64,000 bases of DNA from Capra hircus (taxonomy: Eukaryota > Chordata > Mammalia > Artiodactyla > Bovidae), in the NCBI RefSeq assembly GCF_001704415.2, contig NC_030826.1, positions 30,809,324 to 30,873,323 of the forward strand, given 5' to 3'. Of this stretch, positions 58,273 to 64,000 are shown in pieces. Below the pieces are notes generated by a model, which saw nothing but the letters and a program-made list of their open reading frames with translations, searched no databases and had not been told where the DNA came from. The translations under genes and the position numbers were made by a program. Position 1 is the first letter of the stretch. Every line of letters begins with the position of its first letter.

Positions 58273-59598
58273 ATTCCTCCTGAGTTCAATCTTAAATACT
58301 GTTTTATTCCAACCCCTTCAGAATTCTTAGTGCAGAAAGAGAATCAGCTCTGAGTTTTCGATGGGAAAAAAAAAAAGTCATAGAGCAGTTCAGTAGATAT
58401 TTTGACCATCTGTTGGGAGAAAAGCCCCATGGAACACCGAAGAGTTAGATGTGAATTCTGTTTCAAAGAGCTTCCCGTCTAGAATGTTCTCTCAATTCTC
58501 CTGCTTAATTATGCCTGTTAATAATATTGGACAACGTCTCACCACTACATGGAGTAGGTTTCTGGGAGACCTGAAGGAAAGAAATGACTTTCTCTCTCCT
58601 TCTGCTAGTACACTGGGGCTGATCTCTATGAATCCAGGGGAGAGAAGCAGGAACATTGAGTTGATTGTCCTGGAATCCAGAAAATGGCATTAGAAAACTG
58701 AAGTCGATTACAGAAGCCCAGGGGGCACCCAAAAGGCTGCGACTTCTCCGCCGAGACTCAAAGAAAGCCCGCTGGCCAGAAAGAAGCATCTGGGCAGCTT
58801 GGTTCCCTGGTCTGATGGATGTCGATGAATGGAAAGATACGATGAGCTGTGTGTGAATGGTGCTGCCTTTATTTGTTTTGCAGACTAATCCAGGCCTCCG
58901 CAGCCACATACTTACGGCAAAGCCTTGGTAAATCCCTGGATTCTGTGCTCCTCCTCCTGAATAGCGAGAGGCGTCACGGGCCGGTCCCTGCACCCACAGC
59001 ACACGCAGCGTCTTGATAGTTTTGAGAAGCTGGCGGGGCAGAGTCTTCCTTCCTTTCCTCAATGCCTTCATCTGACTTGGCTTCTCCCCACAGCACCGCC
59101 CCCACCCCCACTGTTGGCTGTTTGAGCAGAACACGGCACAAGGGTATCATCTGTCCTCCTTCCCTCCCTCCTAACATCTCAAATGTGGAGTGGGAAAAAA
59201 GCCTCCTCGGTTTTCATACCAAGCCCATTTGGATCCAAAATCCTAACTTCTCTATTTCCCCCAACTCTTTCCTTCATCTCTAGTTCCTTGCTCCTTAAAA
59301 ATTAGTGCGCTAGTGATGCAGGCATCACGTGAATGTATCTGTGGACCCTTCTGAGAAATTCCAGAGTATTTGTGTAGAAGGCATTGAATTCCCTAAGCAT
59401 GCAAGCCAGGCTGTAATATTACAAAGCTCCATTGGGAAAAGGCAATTTTCAGGCCCCCTGCGACTATCCTTTGGGTCCTCAATGGGCCATCTGTTGCCAC
59501 CCTAAAGAGATGAGACAGTTTCCAAAGTATTAACCACACGTGCATAGCATGGATCCCATTTGTTTGGAAGAAAAATACTCCTGGTCCAATTTGTCTTT
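58273..59598. other. Intron 2 DNA around the candidate exon
   Basis: 1.3 kb without a recognisable repeat apart from an A11 run (58,365-58,375). A 209-codon frame on the minus strand (58,505-59,134) is the longest non-repeat frame here but has no known motif. Confidence 0.45.
58884..58927 (+). other. MYOCD: Candidate alternative exon 2a of MYOCD
   Basis: 44 nt between a strong acceptor (tttatttgttttgcag, ending 58,883) and a donor (CCTTG|gtaaat, 58,928). Spliced after exon 2, the pending base T joins AC to give TAC, followed at once by TAA, an in-frame stop. From published work, myocardin has an exon 2a between exons 2 and 3 whose stop codon forces use of a downstream ATG (about residue 80) to yield the shorter smooth-muscle isoform. 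The location, stop and splice sites fit. I do not remember the exon 2a sequence, so identity is inference. A 44-nt exon would also shift frame in exon 3. Confidence 0.35.
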
Positions 59599-59611
59599 AA
59601 AAGCAAAGCCA

Positions 59612-59734
59612 ATGGACTTCCCTGGTGGTCCAGTGGTTAAGACTTTGCACTTCCATTGCAGGAAGGTGCGGGTTCGATCCCTGGTTGGTGAGCTAGGATC
59701 CTCCATGCCATACAGCATGACCAAAAAAAAAAAA
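59612..59734 (+). mobile_element. CHR-type tRNA-Glu SINE
   Basis: ggacttccctggtggtccag, gggttcgatccctggttggt, poly-A at right. Flanks aaaagcaaagccaa / aaaagcaaagtcaa (59599-59612, 59735-59748). Confidence 0.95.
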
Positions 59735-59754
59735 AAAAGCAAAGTCAAGAGGAC

Positions 59755-59885
59755 AAGCATTGCTAAACCTGTTTGTAAGCGGGGAAACTGAGAACATGGG
59801 AAGGCTCTTAGACTTGTTCAAGGCTGCACCAGAAATAGATGGCAAAGCAAGGACAGAACCCAGAGGGATGGCTCCCAAAACTTTA
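59755..59885 (+). mobile_element. MIR SINE
   Basis: gtaagcggggaaactgagaa, gttcaaggctgcaccagaaa, ggacagaacccagag. The CHR SINE lies just to its left. Confidence 0.7.
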
Positions 59886-59928
59886 GTCACCCAAGACTTC
59901 AATTATACCCATGACTACTGTAGAACTT

Positions 59929-60140
59929 CCCTGGTGGCTCAGGGGTTAAAGCGTCTGCCTGCAATGCGGGAGACCTGGGTTCGATCCCTGGGTCAGGAAG
60001 ATTCCCCTGGAGAAGGAAATGGCAACCCACCCCAGTATTCTTGCCTGGAGAATCCCATGGACGGAGGAGCCTGGTGGGCTACAGTCCACGGTGTCGCAAA
60101 GAGTCAGACATGACTGAGTGACTTCACTTCACTTCACCTC
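59929..60140 (+). mobile_element. Bov-tA SINE
   Basis: ccctggtggctcaggggtta to gagtgacttcacttcacttc. Flanks actgtagaactt / actgtagagctt (59917-59928, 60141-60152); the tail is a short (cttca)n. Confidence 0.95.
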
Positions 60141-60514
60141 ACTGTAGAGCTTGTATTTAAATCAGTTTTGTCTTCCTCCCCCCAAACCCCTATATATATG
60201 AATTATTATCCATATATCTGTCTTTGATTAATTAATGGCATATAAACTTACCAGCCAGTGCTTTTTGATGAGAACAAGCAGTTCTAAACCAAGTTGTTCT
60301 GCTTCTAGGCAGCAACTATGAAAAGTGGCAGTTTATGAAACTAAGCAGCCTTTCTCTGAGCAAACACACCCTTTTTCTTCAGCTCTTTGAAATACTGAGA
60401 AATCAGTCGTAGACATCAGGCACCCCTTTTTGAAGTCTCTGATTCCCAAGTACATCTGTAGATTCCCATCTACAGATCAGGACCTACTTGCCATGGAAAT
60501 GACAGAGAACCAGA

Positions 60515-60690
60515 ATCCCCCTGGGGGGCTTGTCCGAACACAGACCCTCTGTCCCTCCGCCTCTCACCCAAGCTTTGGATTCTGTAGGTCTGGGTGGGGC
60601 CTGAAAATTGGTACTGTTGGCAGGTTTCCAGATGATGCCAAAGATGCTGGTCCAGGGCCACACTTTGGGAACCACTGCCCCAGCTGCTGC
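60515..60690 (+). mobile_element. MER5A-type hAT relic
   Basis: gagaaccagaatccccctgg, tctgggtggggcctgaaaat, tttccagatgatgccaaaga, ccacactttgggaaccactg. Non-autonomous ancient hAT-Charlie derivative. Confidence 0.75.
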
Positions 60691-63190
60691 CCCAGAATAC
60701 CAGCTCTTGGATGCAGCCTCTTGGTCCTGACCTGAACACCAGAGGAGGAGGTGGGTTCTCCCCTCCAAGCCGGAGGGGAGAAGGCAGGCCCCCCCTCCTC
60801 CACCAGAACTGCCCCCAGCCCCAGGCTTCTCTCCCTAACAGATTGTCAAGGGCCCTCCAGCCTGTTTTCTCTTTTTTCCGGGTCCCTGTTGGAGGCAGGA
60901 GGTTAGAAGCAGGGGACCACCGCAGGAGGTCTGTTCTTATCTTGGGATCTTTTCCTGAGCTCTAAGTAAGCAAATGTTTATACACACTGCTGACCCAAAT
61001 TAGCTGGAGCTGCGCGGACAGAAATAGGAATAGCCCGTGACTAAACTCCTCATCGAGAACAAGAATTCCCCTGTGAGAAGCGATTCATCTTCCTCCCAGG
61101 GGATGAGTGAGACGTGTGGCTGACTGAATTTACAACTGTATTTTAATTTGGAATCACACTGACTTATTTTTTTTTTTAATTTAGCAATCCAAATTCCTGT
61201 TTCAATCCTAAATGTCAATGTCCCTTAAATACAAAATGTTGCCATTTGATACTCCCAGGGCTGTCAGCAGAGGAGGATTTTCCAAAAAGTCAATGTGGTG
61301 CTCTGGGATGCAGTTTCACTTTCCTTGGCCCTTGGAGGGAGGGGCTGAAACTCTTTTTTCTGGAATCCCAGAAAAGATACATGTCAATCACAGAGGCCAT
61401 GGCAGGCCAACCCAGTGCCCCATGTAACATCCTTTAAGTCCTAGAAAGAAAAGCGTGGGGTACAACCCAGTGTGTGAATCTTTTTAGCTTCCTTCCCAAG
61501 TCCTTGCTGAATGGTCATAGCCTCTCCCACCCTGTGGCAGAAGGTTCCAGAAGACCATTGTGCGCCTGGCATCAGAGAACTGGACTGTTCAGTCATTTCA
61601 CAGGGGAACTGTTACCACCAAAGAGTGATGAATTGTAACTCTACAGGCTAAGATACAGGAAATGCAGCATTTCGTGGAAGAGTTAATAAGCTCCACTAAT
61701 AAGAACTGAAAAGCCTCAGGGATAAGAGAAGCAGATAAATTCCCCCTAAACCCTGAACCCGATTAAAACCAATTGAGTTTGGAATGTAAGAGCCATCTCA
61801 AGATAGATTCATGCTGTCCCCTTAGGGTTGCTTCTTAAGGAAAAATTATGTCACTCTTTTTAATGACTTAGTAAGGAAGGCCACACTAAAATCAACTCCT
61901 TTTCTGGATTGTGGAAGGGATTAAGCCACATCAGTATGTAATACCTAGGTGACCACGAGACTGTTGGACACAGGTGAAGACCTATGGGTTCAGATGGCAC
62001 AGACTCACCAGGACCCAGTGGCCCTCAAGCAGATTTGTAGGATCTGGTTGCCTGGGGAAATGGGAAATGGTTTCAGAACTCCATCAGTGTAAATTGCAGC
62101 TGTGATCAAAGGCAAATAAAGACAAGCCTCCTGACTCAGGATGGGGGTCAGACCCAAGTCAGAGAAAATGTATGAGCAATGCAGCAGATCCGCACATTTT
62201 TCCAGAGCCACTGAGTCAGGGGACAGGGAGGGGAAAGAGGCCATTGAAAAGGGCAGAGTTGGCAGGGAGGTTCCTTTTAAGAGTGAAAAGCAGCAAAGAG
62301 AAACTGGAGGTGTTAGATCGATGGGAGATGTGGTGGTCAAGCAACAATTTTTTTTTTTTTTCTCCTATAAAAAGGAAGCCCCTTAGTCTCTGGTCAGATT
62401 GAGGAGAAAAGGACTTGTCCAGTTTCCTTGACACAAGGCAGCCAGCTGGGACCAGTCTGCTTGTTCCTTTGGTCAACTCTGCAGTCATTTGGGTGAGACA
62501 GGAAAGTCTAGAGAGAGATGCCTCAGTAGCTCCCCAAGCAATATCCAAGGATAATGGGCTTGACCAACTGCCCAGAGTGGAATCTCCCTTCTCTCCAACA
62601 AGCCCGTCCAAGAGCTGGGCCTACATGAGGCATGGTTTTGAGGCTGAATGAGACACACACACTCACACGCATGCACATGCTCACACATTCGCACACACAG
62701 CCCCAAGTGCCCATCTGGCTAGATATCCAATTTTTTTTTTTTATGCCAGCCAACGTTTGGAAGACTGTTTCTTTGCCTGCAGCTTGTGAGTTGACATCTG
62801 TTGAAGTAATATTAGAATTCTGGATCACATGATCCACCCACTTGTCCAGACCTCCAGTCCAGGAGAATATTCAATGCAATTCTGCAACTGCTGATCAACC
62901 TCATCATTTCTGATGAGAAGTTACTATTTATGGCTCTGCATTGTGATTGTTCCAGGGGATCAGGAAAGGCAAGGAAAGGCAGATTTTTGCAAAAGCAAAG
63001 TCAAAAGTTCATCCCCGTGAGGCATTGCTGGGAGTTGGTAGGAGGAGAAGCAGTGGGGTTGTGGAGAGAAGGCGGCTGGCGTCTGGTCCAGGTTGGTTCT
63101 GGCTGCTGTGGACTGTGATGGACCAGTGCCCATGTCTATCAGTCGCCAGTGTTTTGAGCATCACAGCTGAAGAGAAGTTAGATGGTCAGA
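60691..63190. other. Distal intron 2, repeat-poor
   Basis: 2.5 kb with no young SINE or L1. Simple (CA)-rich sequence at 62,649-62,700 and a T13 run at 62,348-62,360. No exon recognised. Confidence 0.45.
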
Positions 63191-63320
63191 GGACCTAGGC
63201 TCCTAGCCCTACCTGTGTGACCCTGGGCAAGTCAATCCCATTCCAGGGGCCTTAAGTTTCCCCATTATTTTACCATCTCCAAGGTCCCTTCCAGCCCTCA
63301 AAGTCTCATTCCATGCTTCT
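63191..63320 (+). mobile_element. MIR SINE
   Basis: ctagccctacctgtgtgacc, ctgggcaagtcaatcccatt, aagtttccccattattttac. Confidence 0.75.
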
Positions 63321-63827
63321 CTCTCAACACCCTTTGGTTGCATGTTCTTGCCCGACCAGCCACCTCCCTGACCCAAAAGGATAAGTTGCCTCCCACAACA
63401 TGGATCACAGCCCTTCCACTGACCTTGACCTCCACCCAGACTTCTGCGCTCAAGGGCAGGGCAAAGTCAAAGAGAGTGGTGGTCACCCCAGCCTCCCCAT
63501 CTTCCTAAAACTAGAGCATCGCCTGTCCACGCCCTGGGCCTGCCCCTCTTCGGAATCTTGGAATGCCCCATCTCTGCCACTCCTTTTCCTATCGCGTATT
63601 CTGCCCCTGCTGCTCCTCTTGTTTGAGGCTGACGTCCACCTTTCTCTGTGCCCTCCGGCCTCGGGGAAGCTGGTGACCTCCAGGCCTTTCTTCTTCAACT
63701 GCTTGTGGCCTGAAGAAGGCGATCACCTCCCCGCCCCCGTGCACAGCTCAGCGAGCACACCAGCAAACAGCGCCAGGCTGCCCCGGGCCCCAAGGCCCCT
63801 GCTCACGTCTGTATCTTTCTGTTTCAG
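63321..63827. other. Intron 2 end
   Basis: Pyrimidine-rich single-copy-looking DNA leading to the exon 3 acceptor. The 148-codon plus frame 63,400-63,846 runs through the splice site and is not a separate gene. Confidence 0.6.
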
Positions 63828-63883
63828 CCCTGAAAAGCCCACCTGAATTCCATGAACAGAGAAAGCGTTTGGATAGTGCCAAG
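63828..63883 (+). CDS. MYOCD: MYOCD coding exon 3
   Basis: 56 nt: two bases complete codon 41 (TCC, Ser), then 18 codons, residues 42-59 LKSPPEFHEQRKRLDSAK, ending in phase 0. This completes the first RPEL-type region (xPxxFHEQRKxL). The acceptor is gtttcag (63,827) and the donor AAG|gtaact (63,884). EFHEQRK is the strongest match to myocardin. The basic, glutamine-rich, SAP, leucine-zipper and activation domains are all encoded farther downstream, outside the window. Confidence 0.97.
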
Positions 63884-64000
63884 GTAACTTTCTGCAAACC
63901 TCCCATCTGTTTTATCTCAGACTCCAGGCTATGGATCTCCAGGTGCTAAGTTTGGGCAAATTTCTCCTACAATTGGCTGGTCCCCTCCCCCCACACTGTG
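63884..64000 (+). other. MYOCD: Start of MYOCD intron 3
   Basis: Begins gtaactttctgc and continues to the right edge. No feature seen. Confidence 0.85.

Larger units (their letters stand above)
53949..63827 (+). other. MYOCD: MYOCD intron 2 (9.9 kb)
   Basis: Donor gtgagt; acceptor tttctgtttcag at 63,827 with a ctcac branch-like word about 24 bases upstream. Holds five young SINEs and a candidate alternative exon. Confidence 0.92.

Noticed and set aside
2100..60140. tRNA-like boxes (ggttcgatccctggg) as tRNA genes
   Set aside because: All sit in Bov-tA or CHR SINEs, which derive from tRNA but do not fold into intact tRNAs.
63400..63846. 148-codon ORF as a separate gene
   Set aside because: It crosses the exon 3 acceptor in a different context and consists mostly of intronic pyrimidine-rich DNA.

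Overview
This is a piece of a ruminant (bovid-type) nuclear chromosome. The interspersed repeats identify the host: Bov-tA and BOV-A2 SINEs, BovB (RTE) LINEs, cetartiodactyl tRNA-Glu SINEs of the CHR type, ruminant L1 3' ends and a ruminant mariner MITE, all with typical eukaryotic retroposon hallmarks. I cannot tell cattle from buffalo, sheep, goat or deer by eye.

One protein-coding gene is recognisable: the 5' part of MYOCD (myocardin), on the + strand. A repeat-free CpG-rich promoter lies at about 22.38-22.99 kb. Coding exon 1 is 23,091-23,145 (starts MTLLGSEHSLLIRTKFRS), exon 2 is 53,883-53,948 and exon 3 is 63,828-63,883. All three have good splice sites and join in frame to give residues 1-59, including the first, divergent RPEL-type motif. 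The rest of the gene lies beyond the right edge. Intron 1 is 30.7 kb and intron 2 is 9.9 kb. A 44-nt segment in intron 2 (58,884-58,927) has splice signals and would put a stop codon directly after exon 2; it is a candidate for the alternative exon 2a described for myocardin.

Layout. 1-22 kb: upstream intergenic DNA with no gene, densely packed with BovB, SINE and L1 copies, including a many-layered nest at 15.8-18.5 kb. 21.1-24.0 kb: promoter island, 5' UTR with two upstream ORFs, exon 1 and the start of intron 1, free of recent SINEs, with MEF2/CArG-like sites. 24-53.9 kb: intron 1, repeat-rich but with a repeat-poor, GC-rich block at 36.5-38.3 kb and a 75-bp triplication at 29.0 kb. 53.9-63.8 kb: intron 2. 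No functional RNA genes, CRISPR arrays or bacterial-type features are present.

Myocardin is a cardiac and smooth-muscle coactivator of SRF, so the sequences of most biological interest here are the promoter, possible muscle-factor sites and the isoform-controlling splice elements. The other open reading frames are remnants of retroposon reverse transcriptase or chance frames. Repeat boundaries are read by eye and are accurate to roughly 5-20 bases, better where a target-site duplication is stated.
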